A stretch of DNA of 64,000 nucleotides, from assembly GCF_030730905.1 (NCBI RefSeq), contig NZ_JAVAMP010000002.1, positions 372,001 through 436,000 of the forward strand, read 5' to 3'. Positions 32,675 to 42,505 of the stretch are shown here, piece after piece. Position numbers and translations under genes: made by a program. This stretch comes from Chengkuizengella axinellae (GTDB lineage: Bacteria; Bacillota; Bacilli; Paenibacillales; KCTC-33759). The notes below the pieces were generated by a model. It saw only the letters and a program-made list of their open reading frames with translations, did not search any database and was not told where the DNA came from. Numbering within the stretch: the first letter of the stretch is position 1; every line of letters starts with the position of its first letter.

Positions 32675-32750
32675 TGTTAGGGAGGTGGTACCTTTTTGTT
32701 TATTTACTGTGTGTTGATTACTTAAAATAAAAAAGTGGAGGTATTTTCTT

Positions 32751-35700
32751 GTGAAGCTCATTTCAAAAAAAATATTTGGTAAAATTTTAGTTTCAATCCT
32801 TGCTTTCTGCCTTGTTTTTCCCTCAGGTTTTGCTTTTTCTGCTCAAAACTCTAAATATTCAAGTTCTACTCAAGAACGACGTGCACCTGCAGTAATAAAG
32901 CAAACCAACATTCAAAATCAGGAAAGCATTCATGTGAAAGATGCAAGTGAGTTTGAACGTTATCGCCCTGCAAGACCTACTATTTCTGGACAAACAGCTG
33001 ATAAACAAACTGTAAGTATATCTACAAATCATGAATACACTTTTGATGATTTAGTTCGTTTATCTTACGCAGATTTAGTAGATGCATTAGTCACCATTAG
33101 TACAGATGAAATTACAGATTTCTGGACATATAGTCAGGATGTAGTTGATTTTTATCGGGATAGACAACGGCTCTTGTATCTAATTGATGAAATCGAATAC
33201 AGGGGCTCTCGATTTACATCTAATGATGATCAAGGTTTGGCGACCTTAATTGAAGTGTTAAATAAAGGTTTTTTATATCAATGGGATTATCCTGATCCTG
33301 ACATGGAATATTTAAATGATTTATCTTTTCGAGGTGAGGTTACCCCAGCTGTTCTTTCTGTGATGAATAATCGAGATTTTACCCTTGGTACGGATACACA
33401 AGAGGAAGTAGTTACACAGGTAGGGTATTTAATTAATCATGCAACCACGGATCTTACAATGTTTGACGAAGCATATTCAATCATCAGTGATTTTAACGAT
33501 CGAGTAGATACTTATATTACAGATCTTTCAAAAACGGATGCTATCTACGCTTTATTAAGTGGTACAGAATACAATTTATATTACAACTATCGTAATGGGA
33601 ATTATAATTCTCCTAATCAAGCTCCTTGGTATGGACAAATCGATACATTTTTTAATGAAGTGGCTTATATCTTGACGTTTGATCAATTTGCAGATACTGA
33701 TCATGAATGGTTAATTGATAATGCTGTTTTTGTAATCACGGAAGAAGGACGATTTCATAGCAACGCTAACTTTGCTTTAAATACATTTGAGGATGCATTA
33801 AATTCATATCCATATTATGGGGGGATTTATCTAGCACTTGCTAACGCAGTTGATAATTTAGGCGGAAATATCAACTATGATGCTGTCGTAGCGGATTATG
33901 AAGACTATTATTATGGAAATCATTATTCCTTTGATGATGGGGAGTTTATTATCAAAGCAGGAGATAGAGTGTCGAGACAAGATATTGAAAGAATTTTTTG
34001 GGCTGCAAAAGAAGAGAAAGCTCAATTTCATAGACTATATGGAACGGATGATCCTGTTGAAGCTGGTAATCCAGATGATGTATTAACTGCTATTATTTAT
34101 AATGATAGAGATGAGTATCGTATGAATTGGCATTTAAATGGTGTGGGAACAGATAATGGTGGAATTTATATTGAGAGTTGGGGAACGTTTTTTACATGGG
34201 ATCGTGTTGTGCCAACTGACAGTATTTATGAATTAGAAGAACTGTTCAGACACGAATATTTCCATTACCTGCAAAGCAGATTCTTAGTTCCTGGTATGTG
34301 GGGAGACACAGCGTTATATGATTACGATCGCTTGGTATGGGTTGAAGAAGGTGGCGGAGAGTTCTTCGCAGGTGCAACTAGAACCGGGATTGATACTAGA
34401 TCAACAAAAATAGGTAATATCCATTCGAATCCGTCGGATCGTTATACATTGGATGAAGTATTACATGGAACTTATGGTTCATGGGACATTTATGACTATT
34501 CTTATGCATTTTATGATTTCATTTACAACAATCACATGGAGATCTTTGATGAAGTAAAGGAATATGTTAGCAATGAAGATGCTGCAGGATTTGACCGTTA
34601 TATGGATGATTTATCGAGAGATTCTAGTTTAGAGGCCGAATTCCAAGATCATGTGCAAGCGTTGGTTGATGACGGTGGTAGAGTTGTTTTAGTAGAAGAC
34701 GATTATTTGGATAATCATTCAACTAGATCTCTTGACACAATTAGCGGTGATATTACAAGTGAAATTAGTTTGAGTAATGTAACAGAAAGAACGTATACTT
34801 CAGATTTATTTGATACTTATACAGTAGAGGGTAGATATGAAGGAGGAAGATCAACAGGAGAAACAAATGATAGAGAGCAAATGAACAATATTGTAAATCA
34901 GGTATTAGGGAGCTTAGATATTCAGTGGAGTGGTTATAGAACAGTTACAGCCTATTTTGTAAACCACAGCGTCAATGCAAGAGGGAATTATGAGTACGAA
35001 GTTGTATTCCATGGCTTGCTTACTGGAGATGGAACAGGTAATTCAAATGATAGACCTACAGCATTCGCTGAAAGTTCAACATCAACTGCAGATGTCGGTG
35101 AAACTGTATCCTTCTATGGAGATCGTTCTACTGACAGTGATGGAACAATAGCATCCTATGAATGGAACTTTGATGATGGATCTACAAGCACAAGGCAAAA
35201 TCCAACACATTCATTCTCTTCATCTGGTAATTATAGTGTAACTTTAACTGTGACGGATAATGAGGGAGCTACGGATACGGATACAATTACAATTACTGTA
35301 GGTAACACTACACCACCTTCTTCTGGTACCGAAACGGAACCAAATAACAGAAAGTCGGATGCAAGTGTTTTTACAGAGAGTGTAAGTGCTCATCTTGATG
35401 CAGATGCAGGCGATCACACAGATTGGTTTACATTTGACGTTGCTTCTAGCGGTGATGTAACTTTTGATTTAACTTATACAAGTCCAGATTTTAATATAGA
35501 AGTGGAGGATGCAAATGGGGTTGTAGTTGCTCGTCCGTTAAGTAACGCTACAGCAAATCTATCGGCAGGTACTTATTACATTATAGCGTATACATGGAGC
35601 GGTTATCCTCCTCTTGATTATACGATTTCTTTAGTAGGCGGAGGTGGTGGTTCTACGAATGATGCACCTGTAGCTTTAGCTGAAAGCTCCACAGCAACTG

Positions 35701-36230
35701 CAGAAGTCGGTGAACAGGTAACCTTCTTTGGAGATGGTTCTTCTGATAGTGATGGAACCATTATTTCTTATGCATGGAATTTCGATGATGGGGATACAAG
35801 TACAAGTCAAAATACAAGGCACACTTTCACTGCAGCAGGGATTTATAATGTCTCATTAACAGTGACAGATGATCAGGGTGCTACAAATGCCGATACAATT
35901 ACCATTACTGTCGGATCTGCAACTCCTCCAAGTAATGGTGTTATCCTTGAGGAAAGCGGAACATTAAACAGTACCAATACAGGCGTTAACTATTACTTTA
36001 CAGCTGTTGGAAATGGTACGACAACCATTACATTAACCGCTGGAAGCGCTGATGATGCAATCACTTGGCAGTTATATGAAACAGCAACGGGAACACGAGT
36101 AGGTTGGGCTAGGCAAAATGGTAATGTTCATGAATACACGATGGATCTTGTACCAGGAACGGAGTATGAGCTTTCTGTTTATACTTGGGAGAACTTTACT
36201 ATTAATTATGATGTTGTTGTAACGGAATAG
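32751..36230 (+). CDS. Secreted M9 collagenase with PKD and PPC domains, copy 1
   Basis: This is a 1159-residue protein. It has a signal peptide (1-31), then the collagenase activator region (about 90-400, e.g. DVVDFYRDRQRLLYLI and RGSRFTSNDDQGLATL). The zinc catalytic site has HEYFH at 501-505 and Glu533 in VEEGGGEFFAGATRTG, 32 residues after the first His as in clostridial collagenases. C-terminal modules are PKD (about 767-848), PPC (860-955), PKD (968-1055) and a second PPC-like domain (1062-1159) that should bind collagen. It degrades collagen or gelatin outside the cell. The GTG at 32751 follows GTGGAGG. A tandem paralogue follows. Confidence 0.92.
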   Translation: MKLISKKIFGKILVSILAFCLVFPSGFAFSAQNSKYSSSTQERRAPAVIKQTNIQNQESIHVKDASEFERYRPARPTISGQTADKQTVSISTNHEYTFDDLVRLSYADLVDALVTISTDEITDFWTYSQDVVDFYRDRQRLLYLIDEIEYRGSRFTSNDDQGLATLIEVLNKGFLYQWDYPDPDMEYLNDLSFRGEVTPAVLSVMNNRDFTLGTDTQEEVVTQVGYLINHATTDLTMFDEAYSIISDFNDRVDTYITDLSKTDAIYALLSGTEYNLYYNYRNGNYNSPNQAPWYGQIDTFFNEVAYILTFDQFADTDHEWLIDNAVFVITEEGRFHSNANFALNTFEDALNSYPYYGGIYLALANAVDNLGGNINYDAVVADYEDYYYGNHYSFDDGEFIIKAGDRVSRQDIERIFWAAKEEKAQFHRLYGTDDPVEAGNPDDVLTAIIYNDRDEYRMNWHLNGVGTDNGGIYIESWGTFFTWDRVVPTDSIYELEELFRHEYFHYLQSRFLVPGMWGDTALYDYDRLVWVEEGGGEFFAGATRTGIDTRSTKIGNIHSNPSDRYTLDEVLHGTYGSWDIYDYSYAFYDFIYNNHMEIFDEVKEYVSNEDAAGFDRYMDDLSRDSSLEAEFQDHVQALVDDGGRVVLVEDDYLDNHSTRSLDTISGDITSEISLSNVTERTYTSDLFDTYTVEGRYEGGRSTGETNDREQMNNIVNQVLGSLDIQWSGYRTVTAYFVNHSVNARGNYEYEVVFHGLLTGDGTGNSNDRPTAFAESSTSTADVGETVSFYGDRSTDSDGTIASYEWNFDDGSTSTRQNPTHSFSSSGNYSVTLTVTDNEGATDTDTITITVGNTTPPSSGTETEPNNRKSDASVFTESVSAHLDADAGDHTDWFTFDVASSGDVTFDLTYTSPDFNIEVEDANGVVVARPLSNATANLSAGTYYIIAYTWSGYPPLDYTISLVGGGGGSTNDAPVALAESSTATAEVGEQVTFFGDGSSDSDGTIISYAWNFDDGDTSTSQNTRHTFTAAGIYNVSLTVTDDQGATNADTITITVGSATPPSNGVILEESGTLNSTNTGVNYYFTAVGNGTTTITLTAGSADDAITWQLYETATGTRVGWARQNGNVHEYTMDLVPGTEYELSVYTWENFTINYDVVVTE

Positions 36231-36258
36231 ATCATGAATTTTTAGTAGAAAGTTAATT

Positions 36259-36294
36259 AAGCAGTAGAAGAGAGGATTCCTCCTTCTACTGCTT
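36259..36294 (+). terminator. Hairpin after collagenase 1
   Basis: AAGCAGTAGAAG and CTTCTACTGCTT form a 12-bp stem with further GAGGA/TCCTC pairing inside. A T-tract is lacking, so termination may be partial and the two collagenase genes could be cotranscribed. Confidence 0.6.
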
Positions 36295-36412
36295 GAAAAT
36301 GAATGCTGATTTGCAAATATACGTGGGAAATAATTCAATTCGATTGTTTGAGATATTATACAGATAGTATACGATCCCTCAGTGTGCTATAAAAAATTGG
36401 AGGTAGATTCTA

Positions 36413-39400
36413 TTGAATTTTTTTATGAATAATTTATTTGGTAAGATAGTAATTTCATTACTTATAATGTGTCTGATGTTTCCTTCAAGTTACATTTCTT
36501 TGGCCCAACAATCTAATGATATCAAGCAAGGCCAAGAAAGGGGAGATACGGTCGCACATATACAAAGGATGAGTAAGTCTTTACAAAATGAAAGAAGTAT
36601 TCATGTTAAAGATAACTCAGGATTTAAATGGTATGAGCCAGCAAGACCTCAATCTCATCAAGGGTCTGTTAAAGAAAAGGAAGTAAATAAACTTCAACCT
36701 GTAAGTATTTCCAATAATCACGAATATTCATTTAGAGATCTTGCCGGTTTATCCTACGTAGATTTAGTTAATGTTTTAGAAACGATAACCATAGATGAAA
36801 TCACCGACTTTTTTAACTATAGCCAAGATATAGTAGATTTTTATCGTGATGAACAACGCCTTAGATACCTCATTAATGAAATTGAATATAGAGGTTCACG
36901 GTATACAGCAAATGATGATATGGGTTTGGAAACGCTGATTAGAGTATTAAATGAAGGTTTCTATTATGGGTTTGATTATGAAGATCCTGATCTTGCCTAT
37001 TTAGAGGATGTATCATTTAGAGGAGAAATGACTCCAGCCATTCTCTCGATCATGGATAACCCTAATTTTGAGCTAGGAACGACTACGCAAGAGACAGTGA
37101 TAATAGAACTAGGTTATATGCTCGGTCATGCAGAAACAGACATTGCCATGTTTGATGCTTTTTTACCCCTCATTAGGGAGTTTAATGATCAGGTGAATAC
37201 TTATATTGAAGACAATTCTAAAGCAGATGCTGTGGTTACTGTCATGCGTGGACTACAATACAATCTTTATTACACTTTTCGATATACACCATATAACTCC
37301 ATTGATGAAGCCCCATGGTATGGACGAATCGATTCATTTTTCAATGAAATAGCCTACATGTTGAATTTTGACCAGTTTGCCAATACAGAACACGAATGGG
37401 TAATAGATAATGCTCTTTATGTCATAAAAGAAAGAGGCATATATCATAGTAACAGTAATTTTACAATAGACACGCTTAATGATGCATTAAGTTCATATCC
37501 ATATTACGGTTTGCTTTATTTATCTATAGCTGAAGGAATTAATGAATTGGGTGGAAGTATTAATTATGACGTCATAGTTGCTGATTACGAAGATTACTTA
37601 TATGGTAATCATTATAGTTTTGATGATGGAACATTCATAATAAAGGCAGGAGATCGAGTACCTCAAGAAAAAATAAAAAGACTTTACTGGGCTTCTAAGG
37701 AAGAAAAAGCACAATTTCATCGATTGTATGGTATCGATGAACCTGCTGAGTTGGGAAATCCAGACGACGTATTAACTGCGATTATTTACAATGATCAAGA
37801 TGAATACAGAATGAACTATTATTTGAATGGTGTTAGTACAGATAACGGTGGTATTTATATTGAAAGCATAGGAACATTTTACACCTGGGATAGAGAAGTA
37901 CCTAGAGACAGTAGTTATGAGCTGGAAGAACTTTTCCGACACGAATATTTTCATTTTCTTCATAGTAGATTTGTGGTTCCTGGTTTTTGGGGAAGAACTG
38001 ACATGTATGATAATAGCCGAATGGTATGGGTTGATGAAGGAGGCGGAGAGTTTTTAGCAGGAGCAACTAGAACAGGAATTGATGTTCGAGCATCGATGGC
38101 AGATAATTTCCCTTCCAATCCAGCTGAGTGGTATACGTTGGATCAAGTACTGCATGGAACGTATGGGGCTTGGGAACTTTATGATTATAGTTTTGCATTC
38201 TATGACTATATGTATAAATACCGTATGGATATTTTCGATAATATAAATGAGTATTTATTCAACGAAGATGCTGCAGGTTTTGATCGGTATATGGATGAAT
38301 TATCAAATGATAGAAACTTAGAAGCAGAGTATTACGATCATATACAAAGGTTGATTAATGACGGAGGAAGGGATGTATTAGTAGAGGATGATTATTTGTT
38401 GAATCATTCGGAAAGATCACTAGCTACGATAAGTGATGATATTACAAGAGAAATAAACTTGAGTAATGTCTTTGAAAGAACCTATACTTCTGATTTAGTG
38501 AATACCTATACTGTAGAAGGCACGTACGTAGGAAGCAGATCATTTGGAGAAGAAGACGATAGAGAAGATATGAATGTTATTGTAAATCAGGTGTTAGCAA
38601 GCTTAGATACTCAGTGGAGTGGTTATAGAACAGTTACTGCTTATTTTGTAAATCATAGTGTGAACTCAAGTGGAAATTACGTGTATGATGTTGTATTCCA
38701 CGGAATGCTTACTGGAGATGGAACAGGTAATTCAAATGATAGACCTACAGCATTTGCTGAAAGTTCAACTTCAACTGCAGATGTCGGTGAAACTGTATCC
38801 TTCTATGGAGATCGTTCCTCTGATAGTGATGGAACCATTGCATCTTATGAGTGGAACTTTGATGATGGATCTATAAGTACAAGAGAGAATCCAACACATT
38901 CATTCTCATCAGCAGGTAACTATAATATTACTTTAACGGTGACGGATAATGATGGATCTACGGATACGGATACAATTACAATTACTGTACTGGGTGATGG
39001 TGGAACTCCTCCTTCTGATACCGAAACTGAACCTAACAATAGAAGGTCTGATGCAGATGTTATCACTGGCAGCATCAGTGGTACTTTGGATGATGCAGCA
39101 GGAGACTGGTCAGATTGGTTTACATTTGAAGTAACTTCTAGTGGTAGTGTGACGATTAGTGTCACGGGTAATGATGCCAATTTCAGCATTGTAGTAGAAG
39201 ATGAAAATAGAAATGTTGTAGCTTATCCACTTCGTGATAGTATAGCGAATTTAGCTGCGGGTACCTACTATGCTGAAATCTATACATGGGCTGGTTATCC
39301 TCCTGTTGATTATACGATCTCTGTTTCAGGAGGAGGCGGTGGTTCTACGAATAATGCACCTGTAGCTTTAGCTGAAAGCTCCACAGCAACTGCAGAAATC

Positions 39401-39922
39401 GGTGAACAGGTAACCTTCTTTGGAGATGGTTCTTCTGATAGTGATGGAACGATTACTTCTTATGCATGGAATTTCGATGACGGGGATACAAGCACAAGTC
39501 AAAATACAAGACACACCTTCACTGCTGCAGGAAATTATAATGTTTCTTTAACAGTGACAGATGACCAGGGAGCTACGAATACAGACACGATTACCATCAC
39601 TGTCGGATCTGCAACTCCTCCAAGTGATGGTGTTATCCTTGAGGAAAGCGGAATATTAAACAGTACCAATACAGGCGTTGACTATTACTTTACAGCTGTT
39701 GGGAATGGTACGACCACTATTACATTAACCGCTGGAAGCGCTGATGATGCCATCACTTGGCAGTTATATGAAACAGCAATGGGTACACGAGTAGGTTGGG
39801 CTACGCAAAATGGTAATGTTCATGAATATACGATGGATCTTGTGCCAGGAACCGAGTATGAGCTTTCTGTTTATACTTGGGAGAACCTCACCATTAATTA
39901 TGGTGTTGTTGTAACTGAATAA
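36413..39922 (+). CDS. Secreted M9 collagenase with PKD and PPC domains, copy 2
   Basis: This is a 1169-residue protein with the same domain order as copy 1: signal peptide, activator region, HEYFH (510-514) with Glu542 in VDEGGGEFLAGATRTG, PKD, PPC, PKD and a terminal PPC-like domain. The catalytic half has diverged from copy 1, but the PKD1 and the PKD2-to-end DNA is almost identical, which points to recent gene conversion. A TTG start at 36413 is chosen for the GGAGG 9 nt upstream; the ATG at 36425 is too far from it. The enzyme should act on native or denatured collagen outside the cell. Confidence 0.92.
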   Translation: MNFFMNNLFGKIVISLLIMCLMFPSSYISLAQQSNDIKQGQERGDTVAHIQRMSKSLQNERSIHVKDNSGFKWYEPARPQSHQGSVKEKEVNKLQPVSISNNHEYSFRDLAGLSYVDLVNVLETITIDEITDFFNYSQDIVDFYRDEQRLRYLINEIEYRGSRYTANDDMGLETLIRVLNEGFYYGFDYEDPDLAYLEDVSFRGEMTPAILSIMDNPNFELGTTTQETVIIELGYMLGHAETDIAMFDAFLPLIREFNDQVNTYIEDNSKADAVVTVMRGLQYNLYYTFRYTPYNSIDEAPWYGRIDSFFNEIAYMLNFDQFANTEHEWVIDNALYVIKERGIYHSNSNFTIDTLNDALSSYPYYGLLYLSIAEGINELGGSINYDVIVADYEDYLYGNHYSFDDGTFIIKAGDRVPQEKIKRLYWASKEEKAQFHRLYGIDEPAELGNPDDVLTAIIYNDQDEYRMNYYLNGVSTDNGGIYIESIGTFYTWDREVPRDSSYELEELFRHEYFHFLHSRFVVPGFWGRTDMYDNSRMVWVDEGGGEFLAGATRTGIDVRASMADNFPSNPAEWYTLDQVLHGTYGAWELYDYSFAFYDYMYKYRMDIFDNINEYLFNEDAAGFDRYMDELSNDRNLEAEYYDHIQRLINDGGRDVLVEDDYLLNHSERSLATISDDITREINLSNVFERTYTSDLVNTYTVEGTYVGSRSFGEEDDREDMNVIVNQVLASLDTQWSGYRTVTAYFVNHSVNSSGNYVYDVVFHGMLTGDGTGNSNDRPTAFAESSTSTADVGETVSFYGDRSSDSDGTIASYEWNFDDGSISTRENPTHSFSSAGNYNITLTVTDNDGSTDTDTITITVLGDGGTPPSDTETEPNNRRSDADVITGSISGTLDDAAGDWSDWFTFEVTSSGSVTISVTGNDANFSIVVEDENRNVVAYPLRDSIANLAAGTYYAEIYTWAGYPPVDYTISVSGGGGGSTNNAPVALAESSTATAEIGEQVTFFGDGSSDSDGTITSYAWNFDDGDTSTSQNTRHTFTAAGNYNVSLTVTDDQGATNTDTITITVGSATPPSDGVILEESGILNSTNTGVDYYFTAVGNGTTTITLTAGSADDAITWQLYETAMGTRVGWATQNGNVHEYTMDLVPGTEYELSVYTWENLTINYGVVVTE

Positions 39923-39958
39923 TTGGATGAATTTAGTGTATAAAGTGATATAGAATGT

Positions 39959-40010
39959 AAGCGGTGTTCAAAAAGTTTGGTTAATTCAAACTTTCTTGGA
40001 CATCGCTTTT
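39959..40010 (+). terminator. Terminator after collagenase 2
   Basis: AAGCGGTGTTC...AAAGTTTG pairs with CAAACTTT...GGACATCGCTT around GTTAATT, followed by TTGTTTTTG. The stem is long with small bulges. Confidence 0.8.
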
Positions 40011-40068
40011 GTTTTTGTGTGATAATAAAAAAATAAAGGATTTAGGAGAATGACACAGAATAATTTAC

Positions 40069-40082
40069 TGTAAGCGCTTATA
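40069..40082. promoter_or_regulatory. cre-like site upstream of the phosphodiesterase
   Basis: TGTAAGCGCTTATA matches the cre consensus at 13 of 14 positions and has the palindromic TAAGCGCTTA core. It lies about 90 bp before the GDPD gene. Glycerophosphodiesterase genes in Bacillus are known CcpA targets. Confidence 0.55.
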
Positions 40083-40173
40083 TTTTGTTTGCAAAAAAAT
40101 ATATCTTCATATCTAAATACGTGATAAAATAATGGTTGTTTTGAAAATAAAATAAATATAATAGGTGATGCAG

Positions 40174-41094
40174 GTGGAATCTCAGATTGAATCGAAGAAA
40201 AGTAAAAAACGTATAAAAAAGATGAAGTGGCTGTTTTCGATATTAAGCGTCATCGGATGTTTATTTATTATTTTTCAATTTATTCCTGTTAAAAAACAAG
40301 AAAAAAATGTGTTTATCAGTGATGGCAGTCCCCTCGTTATAGCACATCGCGGTGGAGCTGACATCATGCCCGAAAATACATTAACAGCATTTGAACATTC
40401 CAGGCAAATGGGTGTAGATGCATTAGAATTTGATGTTCATTTATCAAAAGATGGTAAAATCGTAGTTATGCATGATGAAACCTTAGATCGAACAACGGAT
40501 GGAACAGGTTTTATAGCTAATTATACGCTTGATGAATTGAAAAAGCTCGATGCGGGTTATCACTTTAAAGATGAACAAGGAAACTTTGCTTTTCGAGGGA
40601 AAGGGGTTACAATCCCTACTCTGAAGGAAGTATTTGATGGGTTCTCAGATCTACCTATGGTAATAGAAATAAAACCCGAAAATAAAGAGTTGACTGAAAA
40701 AGTTTACGAAATGATAAAAGAATATAATCTTGAAAGTCAGGTCATCATTAATTCTTTCTATGAAACTGTGTTGACATGGTTTTATGAATTGGCAGGAGAT
40801 GAGATTCCTATAGGAGCAGGACCTGATACAGTTAAAAAGTACGTAATCTCAAATAAACTGTATCTAGACCGTTTGATCCCGCTCAATGTGAGTGCATTTC
40901 AATTGCCGATGGAGGATTCCGGAATTAATCTAACTACAAAACGAATTATTCAATCACTGCAAGATCGTAATATTGTCGTTCAATATTGGACGATTAATGA
41001 AGTTACAGATATGGAGAAACTTATTGATTTAGGTGTTGATGGGATTATAACCAATAAACCTGATCTATTGCTTGAAGTATTAAACCGTTCCTAA
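40174..41094 (+). CDS. Membrane-anchored glycerophosphodiester phosphodiesterase
   Basis: This is a 306-residue protein. A basic N-terminus and one transmembrane helix (about 22-42) anchor it with the catalytic domain outside. The GDPD site is intact: VIAHRGGADIMPENT, EFDVHLSKDGKIVVMHD and VIEIKPEN carry the metal and catalytic residues, and a QYWTINE-like late strand closes the barrel. It releases glycerol-3-phosphate from phospholipid head-group diesters. The GTG at 40174 is chosen because AGGTGATG lies just upstream; GTG 40165 or ATG 40168 cannot be excluded. The terminator overlaps its stop codon. Confidence 0.87.
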   Translation: MESQIESKKSKKRIKKMKWLFSILSVIGCLFIIFQFIPVKKQEKNVFISDGSPLVIAHRGGADIMPENTLTAFEHSRQMGVDALEFDVHLSKDGKIVVMHDETLDRTTDGTGFIANYTLDELKKLDAGYHFKDEQGNFAFRGKGVTIPTLKEVFDGFSDLPMVIEIKPENKELTEKVYEMIKEYNLESQVIINSFYETVLTWFYELAGDEIPIGAGPDTVKKYVISNKLYLDRLIPLNVSAFQLPMEDSGINLTTKRIIQSLQDRNIVVQYWTINEVTDMEKLIDLGVDGIITNKPDLLLEVLNRS

Positions 41095-41108
41095 TGGAAC
41101 GGTTTTTT
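41083..41108 (+). terminator. Terminator overlapping the GDPD stop codon
   Basis: AACCGTTCC and GGAACGGTT form a perfect 9-bp stem whose loop contains the TAA stop (41092-41094), followed by TTTT. A terminating ribosome would cover the stem, so efficiency may depend on translation. Confidence 0.85.
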
Positions 41109-41147
41109 AATTTTTTCAAGTAAAATTTTATATAAGTATATCTTAGT

Positions 41148-42419
41148 TTACATTGTAGGGTCCACAACTGATCCTAAAAATAGTTTTTTATCAGTTTCTT
41201 GTTCTTGGATGACGAAGAAAAAAGGTCGGTTTACTTTCATTTCAAACAGATGAGAAGATTCAATCGCGGAGGTGAATACTACTGTAACAGAAGTCACCGC
41301 AGCGGCCTCAGTCCCATTTTCATTAACGTCAATAAATGATTGATGTTGTACCTTGCTAATATATAAGTTTTGGTTTGAAGATGTTTCGGACATGTTTGAA
41401 AAATCAGCAGAATTTTGGTCAAATGCAACTTCCATGCCAAGGTCTTTTAAAACATCATTCAAGCTTATGTCAAATTTCATTTGAAAACTAGGGAGATAAA
41501 TATTGCCTTCTAATTCCTTAAAAGGGATATCCCATTCATTCGTATTGGTTAGGAACTGTTGTTGAACTTTTTCGAGTCCGATGTTCTCTTTGGGTAAAAT
41601 AATCATCATATTAAACTTCTCATCACCATAAGGAAGTTGAATGGCCTGGTAGTTTTCTTGTTCCGCATATTGAAATGAACCCTGTTGATTCATCAACTTC
41701 ACCTTTTTGATTGTCCCGTCTGATAAATAAAAGTGATCTTCTTTTGTATTATGCTCTAAAAATGGTTTAGTCCAATCTCCTTGGAAATATATTGCATTTA
41801 TGATGAATAACAGCACGTTTGGAGAAATGGAATCTCCAACCTTTTGTATTTTCCCATTTGTTTGGTTGTATACCCATTCGTTAATGATATCCATGGATTC
41901 TGATTTTGAAAAATCCAATCCTTCGACTTTTCCATCGTAAAAATCTTGATTATGCTTAATGAACTCTTCTTTCATATTTATATTACTATTTTCCCTGTAC
42001 CACAAAGAGTTTGCGATATTTAATGTAACTTTTGAATCTGAGTTTTCCAGTTTTTTCTTCAATGAATGATTTGCTTCGTTTAAAGCTTTTAGGTCAATCC
42101 CTTTAATATGTAACATTTCTGCCATAGCATCTTTAGTTGTACTGTTTGCCCCATTATAAACGATAGATAATGCAGCACTAATGCTGTAAGGAGAGAGGAA
42201 TATATTCTCCTCCTTTTTTTCCTGACTGATCTGATTAAAAAGTTCCATGCCAAATTGATTATATGAATCAATAATTTGTTTATCTACGTTTACTTCATTG
42301 CTTAGCGTAGAAGCTGAGATGGGATTCATTCTACTCTCTTCTGGGGATTGGAATATATTACAACTAGTTGATATCAAGACTACACATAAAGATAAAATCA
42401 TAAATAATATTCGTTTCAA
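41148..42419 (-). CDS. Serpin-family lipoprotein (protease inhibitor)
   Basis: This is a 423-residue protein. The signal peptide MKRILFMILSLCVVLIST is followed by Cys20, a probable lipid anchor. The serpin core includes NIFLSPYSISAALSIVYNGA, FINAIYFQGDWTKPF and the closing RPFFFVIQE strand. The hinge NGTEAAAVTSV has the small residues needed for loop insertion, so it should be inhibitory. The exact P1 residue is uncertain, within VVFTSAIESS. It would trap serine or cysteine proteases at the cell surface, not the metallo-collagenases nearby. ATG 42419 follows AAGGAGGGATT. Serpins are patchily distributed in bacteria. Confidence 0.93.
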   Translation of the reverse strand: MKRILFMILSLCVVLISTSCNIFQSPEESRMNPISASTLSNEVNVDKQIIDSYNQFGMELFNQISQEKKEENIFLSPYSISAALSIVYNGANSTTKDAMAEMLHIKGIDLKALNEANHSLKKKLENSDSKVTLNIANSLWYRENSNINMKEEFIKHNQDFYDGKVEGLDFSKSESMDIINEWVYNQTNGKIQKVGDSISPNVLLFIINAIYFQGDWTKPFLEHNTKEDHFYLSDGTIKKVKLMNQQGSFQYAEQENYQAIQLPYGDEKFNMMIILPKENIGLEKVQQQFLTNTNEWDIPFKELEGNIYLPSFQMKFDISLNDVLKDLGMEVAFDQNSADFSNMSETSSNQNLYISKVQHQSFIDVNENGTEAAAVTSVTVVFTSAIESSHLFEMKVNRPFFFVIQEQETDKKLFLGSVVDPTM

Positions 42420-42505
42420 ATGTAAAATCCCTCCTTTATGCTCTTAGACGAGTTAAAGAAGGGAAAAGTTGCATTTTATATGCTCAGATAGGAGTTTTCA
42501 CTCTA

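Noticed and set aside
32676..32694. T-box-like GGAGGTGGTACC sequence
   Set aside because: No specifier stem, AG-bulge or antiterminator pairing is found and the downstream gene is a secreted protease, so it is more likely an SD-like chance match.
32486..32761. Minus-strand 91-codon frame upstream of collagenase
   Set aside because: It overlaps the collagenase start and cre site, has no ribosome binding site and no family resemblance.
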